DNA of 64,000 nt from Sphingomonas yunnanensis (GCF_019898765.1 NZ_JAIOKB010000002.1:186001-250000); one strand, 5' to 3'. Counted from the stretch's first letter, positions 37,059 through 46,792 are shown. Made by a program: numbers and translations. The notes: generated by a model from the sequence alone, not told the origin.

Positions 37059-37910
37059 GTGACCGACGCCCCCGCGGCCGGACTGGTCGAGCGCGCGCGC
37101 GGTGCGCTCGGCGATCGGCTGCGCGCGCTGGTGGCGAGCGAGCAGCTCGACCTGGCGCGCGCGCCCCACGATCCCGGTCTGATCGCGCGCGACTCGCCCG
37201 CCTGGGCGGTCCACGCCGACTTCTCCGCGATGATGATCGGCGGCATCTCCGCGCTGCTGCTCCAGATGCTCCACCCGCGCGCGCTCGCCGGTGTGTGGGA
37301 CCATAGCGGCTTCCGCGACGACCGGCTCGGCCGGCTGCGCCGTACCGCCAGTTTCATCGCCGTCACCACCTTCGGCGCCACCGACACCGCCGAGCGCGCG
37401 ATCGCGCAGGTGCGCCGCGTCCACGACCATGTCACCGGCACGTTGCCCGACGGCACGCCCTATCGCGCCGACGATCCCGCGCTGCTCACCTGGATCCACG
37501 TCGCCGAGGTGGACAGCTTCCTGCGCGCGTACCTGCGCTATCGCGACTCGTCGCTGAGCGCGGCCGAGCAGGACCGCTATCTCGCCGACACCGCGGTGGT
37601 GGCGGAGAGGCTCGGCGCCGCCGACGTACCAAGCTCGCGCGCCGCGGTGGCGGACTATTACGCCCGGATCCTGCCCGAGCTGCGCGCCGACCATCGCACG
37701 CGCGAGGTGGCGGCGGCGCTACTCGCGCCCGGCGACGACCCCGCCGCCGCCGCGGCGTTGGCGATGGCGAGCGCGGCGGCGGTGGACCTGCTGCCGGGCT
37801 GGGCGGCGGCGCTGCACGGCCGCCTCCAGCCCGCCGCCGCGCGCCCCGCGATCCGCGCCGGCGCGGACGGGCTGAGCCGCGTGATGCGCTGGGCGCTGAA
37901 GGCGCGGTGA
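37059..37910 (+). CDS. MpaB-like (DUF2236) protein
   Basis: The protein is 283 residues from a GTG at 37059, 28 bp after mucR. It shows the DUF2236 pattern: SPAWAVHADFSAMMIGGISALLLQ, LHPRALAGVWDHSGF, RRTASFIAVTTFG and LTWIHVAEVDSFLRAY. Relatives include the rubber-oxygenase/MpaB haem proteins in which conserved His residues bind haem; the His residues of VHDHV and WIHV are candidates. The substrate is unknown. Confidence 0.85.
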   Translation: MTDAPAAGLVERARGALGDRLRALVASEQLDLARAPHDPGLIARDSPAWAVHADFSAMMIGGISALLLQMLHPRALAGVWDHSGFRDDRLGRLRRTASFIAVTTFGATDTAERAIAQVRRVHDHVTGTLPDGTPYRADDPALLTWIHVAEVDSFLRAYLRYRDSSLSAAEQDRYLADTAVVAERLGAADVPSSRAAVADYYARILPELRADHRTREVAAALLAPGDDPAAAAALAMASAAAVDLLPGWAAALHGRLQPAAARPAIRAGADGLSRVMRWALKAR

Positions 37911-37944
37911 CGGTGCGCTCCCGCTGCGGCGGGAGCGCGGGCGG

Positions 37945-40900
37945 TCACCATCTCACGTCGACGCTCAAGGTGAAGCGGCGGCCGAAGTCGTCGATGATGC
38001 CGCTTCTGAACGCGTAGGATTGCGGCACGCTACCCAGGGTCAGCTTGTCGAAGACGTTGCTGACGTTGAAGGTGAGCCCGAACCGTCGCTGCTCGCCGAA
38101 GCTGTAGCCGATCGTCGCGTCGTGCAAGCTGTAGCCTGGGAGGCGGATGAAGTCGCGCACCTCGTTCGCCGCGTCGGTCCCCCCCACCGGCGCGCCCGCG
38201 GAGAAGTAACGCGTGGCATTGTTCCAATTCCACACCCATTGCGCGAAGAAGCCGCCACGCTCGAAGCCCGGCCGCAGCTGCGCACGCCATGTGCTGTCGC
38301 CGATACTGCCGGCGGCTTCCTCCGCCGCCGCCAGGTTGTTATCCGGCGCCGAGAGATAGTGGAACAGGTGGTAGACGTTGGCATATAACGTCAGCTTCGC
38401 GGCCGCACCGAGTGGCAGCGAGTAGTCGAGCGCGGCGTTGGCCGCCTCCACCTTCAGCTTGCCGAGGTTGACGAAGCTGTCGGTGAAGCCGTCACCCAGT
38501 TCGAACGCGCGCTGGTGGCTGCTCGGCAGGCGCTTGTAGAAGCGGCACGTGTTCACGCCCAAGCTTCGCGTGGTGTCGGGATAGGTGGGGCTATCGTAGC
38601 AGAGCTGGAGCTCGGTGTCGGAATCGACCAGGCTGATCTGGTCGTCGACGAGCACGTGGACATAGTCGCCGCTCAGCTTGAGGCGCGGCACGAACGCCGG
38701 GGTCAGGACGACGCCCGCGGTCCAGCTTCTCCCGCGCTCCGGTCGCAGACCGGGCGCGCCATCGACGACGCCGGTGATCGCGGCGCCCGAGGGGACGTAG
38801 GCGTTGAGGAACTGGTCCGCGCCCGCCGTGTCGCTCGCCAGCCCGGCGTCGACCACCGCGCGGCGGCAGTTGGCGAGGCGGGTCTGCGGGCGCAGCCCCT
38901 GCCCGATCTCGCTCGACGCGCAGGGATCGGTCGGCGCGGTGAAGGCGGACTGACCGCCGAGGAACAGCTCGGTGATGCTCGGCTGGCGGATCGAGCGGGT
39001 GACGTTGCCCCGCACCTGCAACGCGTGGATCGGTCGCCACGTGCCGGCCAGCGACCAGATGCGGTTCCACCTGCCCTGCTCGCGCTGCGTGATCTCGCTG
39101 CCGTCGAGCAGCCGCACGTCGGGTGCGGCGCCGCTCTGGCGGACGAAGCGGATGCCGGGCTGGAAATGCAGCTCGCGCAACAGCGGCGCGGAGAAGTCCT
39201 CGCCGAGCAGCGGCACGATCGCCTCGCCGCCGAACTCGGCCGACTCGATATGGCCCTGCGTGTCGGCGAGCGCGACCGAGCGCGTGCCGCCGGTGCGCGA
39301 CAGCTCGTCGTTGCGATAGTCGATCTGCTCGCGACGATACTCGCCGAACAGCGCGTAGCGCGCGGTGCCGCCGGGCAGATCGATCAGCGCGCCGCTCAGC
39401 GACGCCTGGCCGAACAGCAGACGCGAACGATTGGTCAGGCGCGTCGGCGTCATCACATAGTCGCGCGCCTCCGCCGACATCTGGCCGTAGCCGAACAGGT
39501 TGAGCGGTCGGCAGGCGGCGATCTGCGCGGCGGACACGGTGCGGCGCAGATAATGTTCGGTGAGGTGGCCGGCGCGGTCGCGGTCACGCACGATCTCCTG
39601 GCCGGTGACGCCGTACGGTGTCGTGCCGAGCACACCCGCGCCGCCGGGCGTCTGTGCGCGGCAGACGATGTTCCCCGCGGCGTCGCGGACCGCGTCGGCG
39701 GCGAGCGCATATTCGATGTCGCGGATCTGATAGGCGCGGTGCGACAGGTCGTTGGCGGCATAGCTGAGCGAGGCGTCATAATGCGTCGTCTTGCCGAACG
39801 CCGCGAACTCACCCCGCGCGCCGATGACGGTGCGATAGGTGTCGCTGGTCGCTACGGTGGGATGGCCGTCGTAGAGGTCCTGGTTGGTGCGCGACAGCAG
39901 GAAGCGATCGGTCACGCCCGCCTGGCCGAGCAGCTCCCGCGCCCGCTGGCTCAGATACGGGTTACTCAGCTGGATCGCCAGCGCGCTATATTCGGCGCTC
40001 GCGTAGGAGATCGCGTTACCCCACCCGCCGACGCGCGGCACCACGCTGCGCACGCGCGCGTAGTGGTTCTCGGTATAGAGCGTCAGTGCGTCGCTGATGC
40101 TGAGATGCGCGAGCACGTCGGCGATGGCGCGGTCCTGCTGGGCGCGCAACAGGTTGCGCCGCGCGCCGTCGTCGAGGTCGGCGGCCTCGCCGCCCACCGC
40201 GCCGCCCGTCGTCCCGGGCGACACGTCCGGGTCGGCGATCACCGCAGGGACGATCGCGCGCAGCCTACCCGTCGCGTCGAAGTGCAGCGGCACCGCGACC
40301 CGCGGCAGCGCGCCCCTGCTCGCCGCGTCGCGGTTGGGCACGGTGAGGAAGCCTCTGACGAAGCTGCCGATGAAGGCGTTGATATCGGTACCCGGATGCG
40401 CCTTCAGATAGTCGCGCGGCGTCGGCAGATGCGCCTGGAGCAGGTTGAGCGCGAGCGCGTCGCGCTGCGTCGCGGTACCGCCCGCGCCGGACAGCGCCGA
40501 GGCGTAGCGCGCGATCACCGCGGCGTCGAAGGCGTCGCGCGCGGCCGCGCCGGTCGCGTTGGCGCGCGTGCCGGGCAGCGCCGCGGGCGCGAAGGCGCAG
40601 AAGCCCGTGAGATCGGTCACCCGGCAGCCGCTGCCGCGTGACACCGGCCGGCCGGGGACGAGGTTGGTGTTGCGCGGCATCGTCCACAAAGTCTCGGGGC
40701 GATAGCCGGGCGAGGCGTCGAGGTCGTTCGGATCGGTGGTGATCAGCCCCTGGAAGTCGCGCGGCAGGGCATCGGCGAGACCGCCCGGCGCGTCGAAGCT
40801 GAAGACCGCACCCGCGTTCGATACCAGCAGCGACCCGCCGCGATAGCCCGCGCCGGCGATGTTGCGCGGCACCTTGTCGGAGGCCGCCGGCAGGAAGGCG

Positions 40901-41745
40901 CCGCCGCCGCTGCCATCGAGCGTGGGCACATAGGCCGGGTTGCGCACGCCGCCGTCGTGGAAGGAGGTCGGCGCCACCCAGTTGGCGCGATAGCCCGCGC
41001 GCGCGTCACCGTAGAGCGCGTCGTCGCGATCATGTTCCAGCGCGACGGTGACGTTGCCGCGCCCACCCGCGAAGCTGGTGCCACCGAGCGCGCTCAGCCG
41101 GTAGCGCGCGCCGTCGCCGCGCGCGGTCAGCCCGCTCAGCGCGCCGAGCGACAGGCCCTGAACATCGTCCTTGAGCACGATGTTGACCACGCCCGCGATC
41201 GCGTCCGAGCCATAGGCCACCGCGCCGCCGACCGTCACCGCGTCGGTGCGCGCGATCAGCGCCGCGGGGATCGTGCTGAGATCGACCTGTGACCCCGGCG
41301 AGTTGTTGGCGACGAACAGCGACGCCGCATTGCCGGAGACGTAGCGGCGGCCGTTGACCAGCGTGAGCGTCCGCGCCGAGCCGAGGTCGAACAGGTCGAC
41401 ATAGGCCTGCCCGAGGCTGGCGGGCTGGCCGCCGTTGGTGCCGTAGGGCGAGGCGCCGCTACCGATGAACGGCACGTCGGTCAGCGCGTCCAGCATGTTG
41501 GTGAAGGTGCGGCGCTGGATCTGCTCGCCGCTGACCTGCGCGCCGGGGATCACCCCGTCATAGGCGGGCTGGACGATGCGCGAGCCGGTGACCACCACCT
41601 CGCGCAGCCCCTCCTCATCACCGGTCGACGATGTGCTGGCGGTCGGCGGGCCCTGTTCGCCCACCGCCGTCTGCGCGCGCGCCGCGCTTGGCGCGATCAT
41701 GCCGCCGACCAATGCGGTCGCGGCGAGTAACGTCACCCTGGTCAT
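37945..41745 (-). CDS. Very large TonB-dependent receptor
   Basis: The protein is 1266 residues from the ATG at 41745, with CAAGGGGTGGG upstream; the frame extends 23 codons further without a signal-like sequence. The signal peptide ends near ARAQ. The plug shows LREVVVTGSRIVQPAYDG, QRRTFTNMLDALTDVPF and an Arg-rich LTLVNGRRYVSG segment. The barrel is unusually long and ends in RRFTLSVDVRW. The extra length suggests long extracellular loops, as in receptors for peptides or large ligands. A palindromic element lies upstream of the start. Confidence 0.88.
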   Translation of the reverse strand: MTRVTLLAATALVGGMIAPSAARAQTAVGEQGPPTASTSSTGDEEGLREVVVTGSRIVQPAYDGVIPGAQVSGEQIQRRTFTNMLDALTDVPFIGSGASPYGTNGGQPASLGQAYVDLFDLGSARTLTLVNGRRYVSGNAASLFVANNSPGSQVDLSTIPAALIARTDAVTVGGAVAYGSDAIAGVVNIVLKDDVQGLSLGALSGLTARGDGARYRLSALGGTSFAGGRGNVTVALEHDRDDALYGDARAGYRANWVAPTSFHDGGVRNPAYVPTLDGSGGGAFLPAASDKVPRNIAGAGYRGGSLLVSNAGAVFSFDAPGGLADALPRDFQGLITTDPNDLDASPGYRPETLWTMPRNTNLVPGRPVSRGSGCRVTDLTGFCAFAPAALPGTRANATGAAARDAFDAAVIARYASALSGAGGTATQRDALALNLLQAHLPTPRDYLKAHPGTDINAFIGSFVRGFLTVPNRDAASRGALPRVAVPLHFDATGRLRAIVPAVIADPDVSPGTTGGAVGGEAADLDDGARRNLLRAQQDRAIADVLAHLSISDALTLYTENHYARVRSVVPRVGGWGNAISYASAEYSALAIQLSNPYLSQRARELLGQAGVTDRFLLSRTNQDLYDGHPTVATSDTYRTVIGARGEFAAFGKTTHYDASLSYAANDLSHRAYQIRDIEYALAADAVRDAAGNIVCRAQTPGGAGVLGTTPYGVTGQEIVRDRDRAGHLTEHYLRRTVSAAQIAACRPLNLFGYGQMSAEARDYVMTPTRLTNRSRLLFGQASLSGALIDLPGGTARYALFGEYRREQIDYRNDELSRTGGTRSVALADTQGHIESAEFGGEAIVPLLGEDFSAPLLRELHFQPGIRFVRQSGAAPDVRLLDGSEITQREQGRWNRIWSLAGTWRPIHALQVRGNVTRSIRQPSITELFLGGQSAFTAPTDPCASSEIGQGLRPQTRLANCRRAVVDAGLASDTAGADQFLNAYVPSGAAITGVVDGAPGLRPERGRSWTAGVVLTPAFVPRLKLSGDYVHVLVDDQISLVDSDTELQLCYDSPTYPDTTRSLGVNTCRFYKRLPSSHQRAFELGDGFTDSFVNLGKLKVEAANAALDYSLPLGAAAKLTLYANVYHLFHYLSAPDNNLAAAEEAAGSIGDSTWRAQLRPGFERGGFFAQWVWNWNNATRYFSAGAPVGGTDAANEVRDFIRLPGYSLHDATIGYSFGEQRRFGLTFNVSNVFDKLTLGSVPQSYAFRSGIIDDFGRRFTLSVDVRW

Positions 41746-41796
41746 GTCCCACCCCTTGTCCCGGCCGCCGGTGGCCGAGACGAGAGGGTGGTCCCT

Positions 41797-41835
41797 GCAA
41801 CAAAAGAGTCGCAACTCTGTTGCTTCGAAGCAACA
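41797..41835. promoter_or_regulatory. Overlapping palindromes upstream of the large TBDR gene
   Basis: A perfect 18-bp palindrome TGTTGCTTCGAAGCAACA spans 41818-41835. A further GCAACA at 41797-41802 pairs with the first half, with an internal GAGT/ACTC pair between them. The element lies about 52-90 bp upstream of the TBDR start codon, a normal place for an operator or an RNA hairpin. No known repressor consensus was recognised. Confidence 0.65.
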
Positions 41836-41918
41836 AAGTCACGACCCATCTCTTGTCAGGCACTTGTGAACGGCGCCTTGGCTCCGCTCGCCGTCTTGGG
41901 TAACGCTATACGGCGGTT

Positions 41919-41953
41919 ACCGCGCCCGATCGCCGATACGGGTCGGGCGCGGT
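41919..41953 (-). terminator. Probable terminator hairpin after pal
   Basis: An 11-bp perfect stem (ACCGCGCCCGA and TCGGGCGCGGT) with a 13-nt loop lies directly downstream of the pal stop codon, at the end of the tol operon. There is no T-run, so the call rests on stem strength and position. Confidence 0.5.
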
Positions 41954-41957
41954 GCGA

Positions 41958-42476
41958 TCACTGCACCACCACCGTCACCGCACGACGGTTCTGCGCCCAG
42001 CTCTCCTCGTCCGAGCCGAGCGCGACCGGGCGTTCCTTGCCGTAGCTGATCGTCGTGATCCGGCCCGGCGCGATGCCGCGCGCGACCAGATAGTTCTTCG
42101 CGGCGTTGGCGCGACGATCGCCCAGCGCAAGATTATACTCACGGGTGCCGCGCTCGTCGGCGTGGCCTTCCACGGTGATGCGCACGTTGGGATAGCGCGT
42201 CAGCCATGCCGACTGGCTGTCGAGGATGCCGCGAGCGGTGCCGTCGATGTCATACATGTCGAGCCCGAACAGCACGGTGTCGCTCTGCGCCGAGCGCTTG
42301 AAGTCGGCCGCCGAGCCCGGCGTGATCCCGGCGTTGGGGTCGGTCGCGCCGGTCGCCGGCGGCGCCTCGGGCGCGCCGCCAGGGGCGGGCGGCAGCACGT
42401 CGGGGCGCTTCTTCGAGCAGGCCGCGGTGGCCACCAGAGCGGTCGCCATCAACAAGGTGGTCGTCAGTCGTGCCAT
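41958..42476 (-). CDS. pal: Peptidoglycan-associated lipoprotein Pal
   Basis: The 172-residue lipoprotein has a TAAC lipobox before SKKRPD and a Pro/Ala linker. A C-terminal OmpA-like domain follows (NVRITVEGHADERGTREYNL, ALGDRRANAAKNYLVARGI), with the conserved Asp and Arg that bind diaminopimelate. It anchors the outer membrane to peptidoglycan and binds TolB. It is the last gene of ybgC-tolQRAB-pal. Confidence 0.95.
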   Translation of the reverse strand: MARLTTTLLMATALVATAACSKKRPDVLPPAPGGAPEAPPATGATDPNAGITPGSAADFKRSAQSDTVLFGLDMYDIDGTARGILDSQSAWLTRYPNVRITVEGHADERGTREYNLALGDRRANAAKNYLVARGIAPGRITTISYGKERPVALGSDEESWAQNRRAVTVVVQ

Positions 42477-42530
42477 CGCATGTTCTCCCGTGTTCGTCTT
42501 GGTCTTGTGGTGAAGTGTCGCCGCTTAGCG

Positions 42531-44168
42531 CTACGGGCGCAATGGTCCCCAGGCCGGGTCCGAGCCGTCGAGCGGGGTCGGCACGCGGCGCTCGTTGACG
42601 CCCGTCAGGTCGACCGACCACAGGTCGGCCTTGCCGGCGTTGCCGCGACCCTGGCGGAAGAACATCAGCACGCGGCCGTTGGGGCTCCACGACGGCCCCT
42701 CGTCCTGCCAGCTGTTGGTCAGCAGCTTCTCGCCCGAACCGCTCGGGCTCATGATGCCGATGCGGAACGCGCCCTGGATCTTGGTGAAGGCGATCAGGTC
42801 GCCGCGCGGGCTCCACACCGGCGTGGCGTAGCGGCCACCGCCGAAGCTGATGCGCTGCTGGTTCGAGCCGTCCGCGTTCATCACGTAGATCTGCTGCCCG
42901 CCCGAGCGGTCGCTCTCGAACACGATCCTGGAGCCGTCGGGCGAGTAGCTGCCGCCGGTGTCGATGCCCGGCGAGTTGGTCAGTCGCTGCGGCGTGCCCC
43001 CCGCGGCGGAGACGCGGTACAGATCGGTGTTGCCCGCCTGCGCCATCGAGAAGAGGATGTAGCGCCCGTCCGGCGAGAAGCGCGGCGCGAAGGTGGTGGC
43101 GACATTCTGCACCACCAGCCGCTGCCGCCCCGAGCCGAGCTCGTAGACATAGATCGCGGGCGTTCTCCCCACGTAGCTCATATAGACGATCGACTGCTGG
43201 TTGGGCGCGAAGCGCGGCGTCAGCACGATCGACGAGCCCGCGGTGAGGAACCGGCTGTTGGCGCCGTCCTGGTCCATGATCGCGAGCCGCTTGATGCGGT
43301 TGGCCTTGGGCCCGGTCTCGCTGACATAGACGACGCGGCTGTCGAAATAGGCGCCCTCACCGGTCAGGCGGGTATAGACCATGTCGGCGCATTTGTGCGC
43401 GGCGCGGCGCCAGTCCGACGGCGGCACCACGAAGCCCTGGCGCGTCAGCTCGGTGCGCGCCGAGACGTCGTAGAGGTAGCAGCCCACCGTCAGCGTGCCG
43501 TCACCGTTGGCGCGGATATAGCCCTGCACCAGCGCCTGCGCGCCCGAGCCGCCCCAGTAATCATAGGCGGGCGCGGTCACCTCGGGGAAAGCGATCGCGC
43601 GCGTCGCGGCCGCCGCCACCGGGTTGAACAGCCCGGAGTTGCGCAGGTCGTTGGCGACGATCTCGCTGAGCTGGCGGCCGAGCCGGTCGGTCGGGCCCGC
43701 GGGGGTCTGCACCACCGACTGGGTCGGCATCGGCGGGATCGCGATCGGCATCGGCGCCGAGATGCCGCCGGTGACGTCCACCTCGAGCGGCGGCGGGGTC
43801 TGGCCCGCGGGCCCGCCGGGCTGCTGCGCGGGCGCGGGCGCGGCGGGGGTGCCGGCGGGCGGGACGAGCTGCGCCGCGGCAGGGGTGGCGAGGAGCGCGG
43901 CGGCGGCGAGGAGCGCGGTGGGCGCCAGCCTCCCGATGACGGTACCGCGCCTGCGCCCCGCCCCTCTTCCGTCATCCCGGACTTGGTCCGGGATCCACCG
44001 GCCCGCAGGCGCCGCGGTCGACGAGTTCGCGGCACCGTGGATCCCGGACCAAGTCCGGGATGACGGAGTAAAGGAGGCGAACGACAGTCGTCCCCCCGCC
44101 GGCCAGCCACCGACGGCACAAGAAGAAGCCCGGCGGAAGGGCGTAGAACCGCAGAGTCGGAGTCGCAT
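42531..44168 (-). CDS. tolB: Tol-Pal system protein TolB with an in-frame repeat in its leader
   Basis: The protein is 545 residues from the ATG at 44168, whose A is shared with the tolA stop (TGATG). The C-terminal part is a typical TolB: an N-terminal domain (LSEIVANDLRNSGLF) and a beta-propeller with repeated SPDGRYILFS/SPDGSRIVFES/SPNGRVLMFF blades. The hydrophobic signal core lies only at residues about 80-98 (PTALLAAAALLATPAAAQ), because a 94-bp palindromic repeat occupies residues about 35-66. Between the ATG and the signal core I find no in-frame ATG, GTG or TTG. TolB is a periplasmic member of the Tol-Pal envelope complex. Confidence 0.93.
   Translation of the reverse strand: MRLRLCGSTPFRRASSCAVGGWPAGGRLSFASFTPSSRTWSGIHGAANSSTAAPAGRWIPDQVRDDGRGAGRRRGTVIGRLAPTALLAAAALLATPAAAQLVPPAGTPAAPAPAQQPGGPAGQTPPPLEVDVTGGISAPMPIAIPPMPTQSVVQTPAGPTDRLGRQLSEIVANDLRNSGLFNPVAAAATRAIAFPEVTAPAYDYWGGSGAQALVQGYIRANGDGTLTVGCYLYDVSARTELTRQGFVVPPSDWRRAAHKCADMVYTRLTGEGAYFDSRVVYVSETGPKANRIKRLAIMDQDGANSRFLTAGSSIVLTPRFAPNQQSIVYMSYVGRTPAIYVYELGSGRQRLVVQNVATTFAPRFSPDGRYILFSMAQAGNTDLYRVSAAGGTPQRLTNSPGIDTGGSYSPDGSRIVFESDRSGGQQIYVMNADGSNQQRISFGGGRYATPVWSPRGDLIAFTKIQGAFRIGIMSPSGSGEKLLTNSWQDEGPSWSPNGRVLMFFRQGRGNAGKADLWSVDLTGVNERRVPTPLDGSDPAWGPLRP
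43971..44064. repeat. 94-bp palindromic repeat, copy 7, inside tolB
   Basis: The arms read GTCATCCCGGACTTGGTCCG and the inverted GACCAAGTCCGGGATGAC. On the minus strand it is read in frame, giving SSRTWSGIH and WIPDQVRDDG peptides. It is the only copy in the window inside a real gene. Confidence 0.92.
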
Positions 44169-45142
44169 CACCGCAGTTTCCAATTGTAGTTAATGTTGCT
44201 CCACCCCCCGTTGGCGGTGGCGTAATATTCGGCCGGCAGCTTGAGCGGCGAGCAGCCTTTGAACGCGGCGATGCCGAGATCGACCACGCGCCGCGCGTAG
44301 CGCTGGTTGTCGTCGTTCACCCCCGACTGGCGCACGACGGTCGGCACCGCCGCCAGCGTGCCGTCGCGGTTGAGCCGCAGGTTGAGCGCGGTGACGATCT
44401 GGTTGGCGCCCGGGCCGGGATCGACCTGGCGGTCCGCGCAGGGCTGGATCTGGCGCGCGATCGCCTGCTGGATCCCCGCCAGCGCGCGCGCGTCGACCCG
44501 CGCGGCGGACGGCGGCGCGTCGCTCTCCTTGGCGCTGCTCTTCTCCGCGGTGAGACCCTTGAGGAAGTCGCTGCCGAGCCGGCCGCCCTTGGCGCGCTCG
44601 GCCGTGGCGGTCTCGGTCTTGCCGTTGCCCTTGGCCGCGGCGGCGGGCGCCTTCGCCTTGCTCGGCGCGCTCGCGGCGCTCTGCTGCTTGGTCGGCGCGG
44701 GCTTGCTCGGGGCTTTCTCCGCCGCCGGCGCCGGCTTGGGTTTGGGCTGCGGCTTGGGCTCGGGTCTCGGCGCGGGCGCCGGCTTGGGCGGCGCCGGCTT
44801 CGGCGGCGCCGGCTTGGGCGGCGCGGGCTTCGGCTCGGGCCTGGGCTCCGGGCGCGGCTCGGGCACGGGCGCAGGGGCGGGCACCGGCGCGGGCGGCGCC
44901 GCGGCGGGCGGCGGCGAGTCGACCGGCTCACCCGCCTCGGGCGACACGCGCTGCGACGGCGGCTCGGTCGCGGCGGGCGCGGCGGCCTCGAGCGCGACGT
45001 CCTGCACCAGGCTGACCTCGACCGGGTTCTGCTTCAGCTTGATCGGATTGGGCGTGTCGAGGAAGCCGACCGACAGCAGGCCGAAGAGCACGATATGCCC
45101 GGCCGCCGCGACTCCCAGCCCGATCTTCTCGGCGCGTTCCAC
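44168..45142 (-). CDS. tolA: TolA-like protein of the Tol-Pal system
   Basis: The 324-residue protein starts at a GTG at 45142, 7 bp after tolR. One N-terminal membrane helix (IGLGVAAAGHIVLFGLLSVGF) is followed by a long Pro/Ala/Lys-rich domain with repeated PKPAPPKPAPP units, and a C-terminal TonB/TolA-like domain (GTLAAVPTVVRQSGVNDDNQRYARR). It spans the periplasm and links TolQR to Pal and TolB. Its stop overlaps the tolB start by one base. Confidence 0.9.
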   Translation of the reverse strand: MERAEKIGLGVAAAGHIVLFGLLSVGFLDTPNPIKLKQNPVEVSLVQDVALEAAAPAATEPPSQRVSPEAGEPVDSPPPAAAPPAPVPAPAPVPEPRPEPRPEPKPAPPKPAPPKPAPPKPAPAPRPEPKPQPKPKPAPAAEKAPSKPAPTKQQSAASAPSKAKAPAAAAKGNGKTETATAERAKGGRLGSDFLKGLTAEKSSAKESDAPPSAARVDARALAGIQQAIARQIQPCADRQVDPGPGANQIVTALNLRLNRDGTLAAVPTVVRQSGVNDDNQRYARRVVDLGIAAFKGCSPLKLPAEYYATANGGWSNINYNWKLR

Positions 45143-45149
45143 GTCCGCG

Positions 45150-45590
<441 letters not shown>

Positions 45591-45602
45591 GCGCGTTGGC
45601 CC

Positions 45603-46295
45603 TCAGCGCTCGCCGTCGAGCTGGCGCGACAGTGTGGCGTGGAAGCCGTCGGCGAAGCGGTTGAGCCGCGCCTCGATGCGGTTGATCGCGTGGCCGAAGC
45701 GATTGTACGCGATCACCGCGGGGATCGCCGCGAACAGCCCGATCGCGGTGGCGAACAGCGCCTCGGCGATGCCCGGCGCCACCACCGAGAGGCTGGTGTT
45801 CTGCTGGCTGGCGATCGCGGTGAAGCTGCGCATGATGCCCCAGACGGTGCCGAACAGCCCGACGAACGGCGCCACCGAGCCGACCGTGGCGAGCACGTTG
45901 AGCCGGTCCGAGATGTCGTCGATCTCCTTGGCCACCGCGGCGCCCATCACCGTGCCGAGCCGCTCGCGCGTGCCGTCGCGGTCGATCACGTTGCCGTGGG
46001 TGGAGCGGCGCCACTCGGTGACCCCGGCGGCGAGCACGCGCGCGGACGGCAGGTCGCTCTGCCCGTTGCTCTTGTAGAAGGCGTCGATGTCGTCCGCCTT
46101 CCAGAAGTCGCGCTCGAACTGAGCGCTCTTCCTCTGGGTGCGGCCGAGCTTGAGCCAGAAGCCGATGATGATCGCCCAGGTCCAGATGCTGGCGAGCAGC
46201 AGCCCGAGCATCACGCCCTTCACCACCCAATCGGCCTGGAGGAACAGCGCGATCGGCGACAGCGTCGCGGCGTCGGTCTGCAAGATCGGATTCAC
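45603..46295 (-). CDS. tolQ: Proton-channel protein TolQ
   Basis: The 230-residue protein has a first membrane helix (WVVKGVMLGLLLASIWTWAI), then the MotA/TolQ/ExbB core (NVLATVGSVAPFVGLFGTVWGIM and APGIAEALFATAIGLFAAIPAV). Its ATG overlaps the ybgC stop by 4 bp (ATGA). Confidence 0.94.
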   Translation of the reverse strand: MNPILQTDAATLSPIALFLQADWVVKGVMLGLLLASIWTWAIIIGFWLKLGRTQRKSAQFERDFWKADDIDAFYKSNGQSDLPSARVLAAGVTEWRRSTHGNVIDRDGTRERLGTVMGAAVAKEIDDISDRLNVLATVGSVAPFVGLFGTVWGIMRSFTAIASQQNTSLSVVAPGIAEALFATAIGLFAAIPAVIAYNRFGHAINRIEARLNRFADGFHATLSRQLDGER

Positions 46296-46792
46296 GGCGT
46301 CTCTTCCCCTGTGGTGTCGGCCGTCGCGGTATCCGCCGCGGCGGTGGCGGCGAGGCGGCGGAACTGCGCGAGCCAGGCCGCGGGCTGGCGACGGGGCCGA
46401 CCGTCGGCGCCGACCAGCGCCGCGGTGACCTCTGCCCGCGCCAGCATTTCCGCGCCGCGCCTGACTGTCTGATGAATGACCACGCTGGCGGCGCGCGCTC
46501 GCGCGACCTCGCTTTCCACCAGCAGCGCGTCGCCGAGCCGGGCTGGCGCGGCGTAGCGGATGTGCAGGTCGGCGATGGCATAGGCGCCGCCGCCCGCCTC
46601 GTGATGCGCGCGCTGGTCGATGCCGGCGACGTGGAGCATGTCGGAGCGGGCGCGCTCCATGTAGCGCAGATAGTTGGCGTGATAGACCACGCCGGAGAGA
46701 TCGGTGTCCTCGAAATAGACCCGCAGCGGGAAGAGATGCACTCTCCCCGCGAACCGCCCCTCCGCTGGCTGATCTCGCGCGCCCGCCGTCAT
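46292..46792 (-). CDS. ybgC: Tol-Pal-associated acyl-CoA thioesterase YbgC
   Basis: The protein is 166 residues from the ATG at 46792 (MTAGARDQ). It has the hot-dog thioesterase motif RVYFEDTDLSGVVYHANYL, with the active-site Asp, and RYMERARSDML. It is the first gene of ybgC-tolQRAB-pal. The operon promoter should lie in 46793-46883, where I see no clear consensus. Known YbgC enzymes hydrolyse short- or long-chain acyl-CoAs. Confidence 0.93.
   Translation of the reverse strand: MTAGARDQPAEGRFAGRVHLFPLRVYFEDTDLSGVVYHANYLRYMERARSDMLHVAGIDQRAHHEAGGGAYAIADLHIRYAAPARLGDALLVESEVARARAASVVIHQTVRRGAEMLARAEVTAALVGADGRPRRQPAAWLAQFRRLAATAAADTATADTTGEETP

Noticed and set aside
41952-44063. A 703-codon plus-strand frame across pal and tolB
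   Set aside because: It is antisense to two clearly identified genes and shows only low-complexity Arg/Gly-rich sequence.
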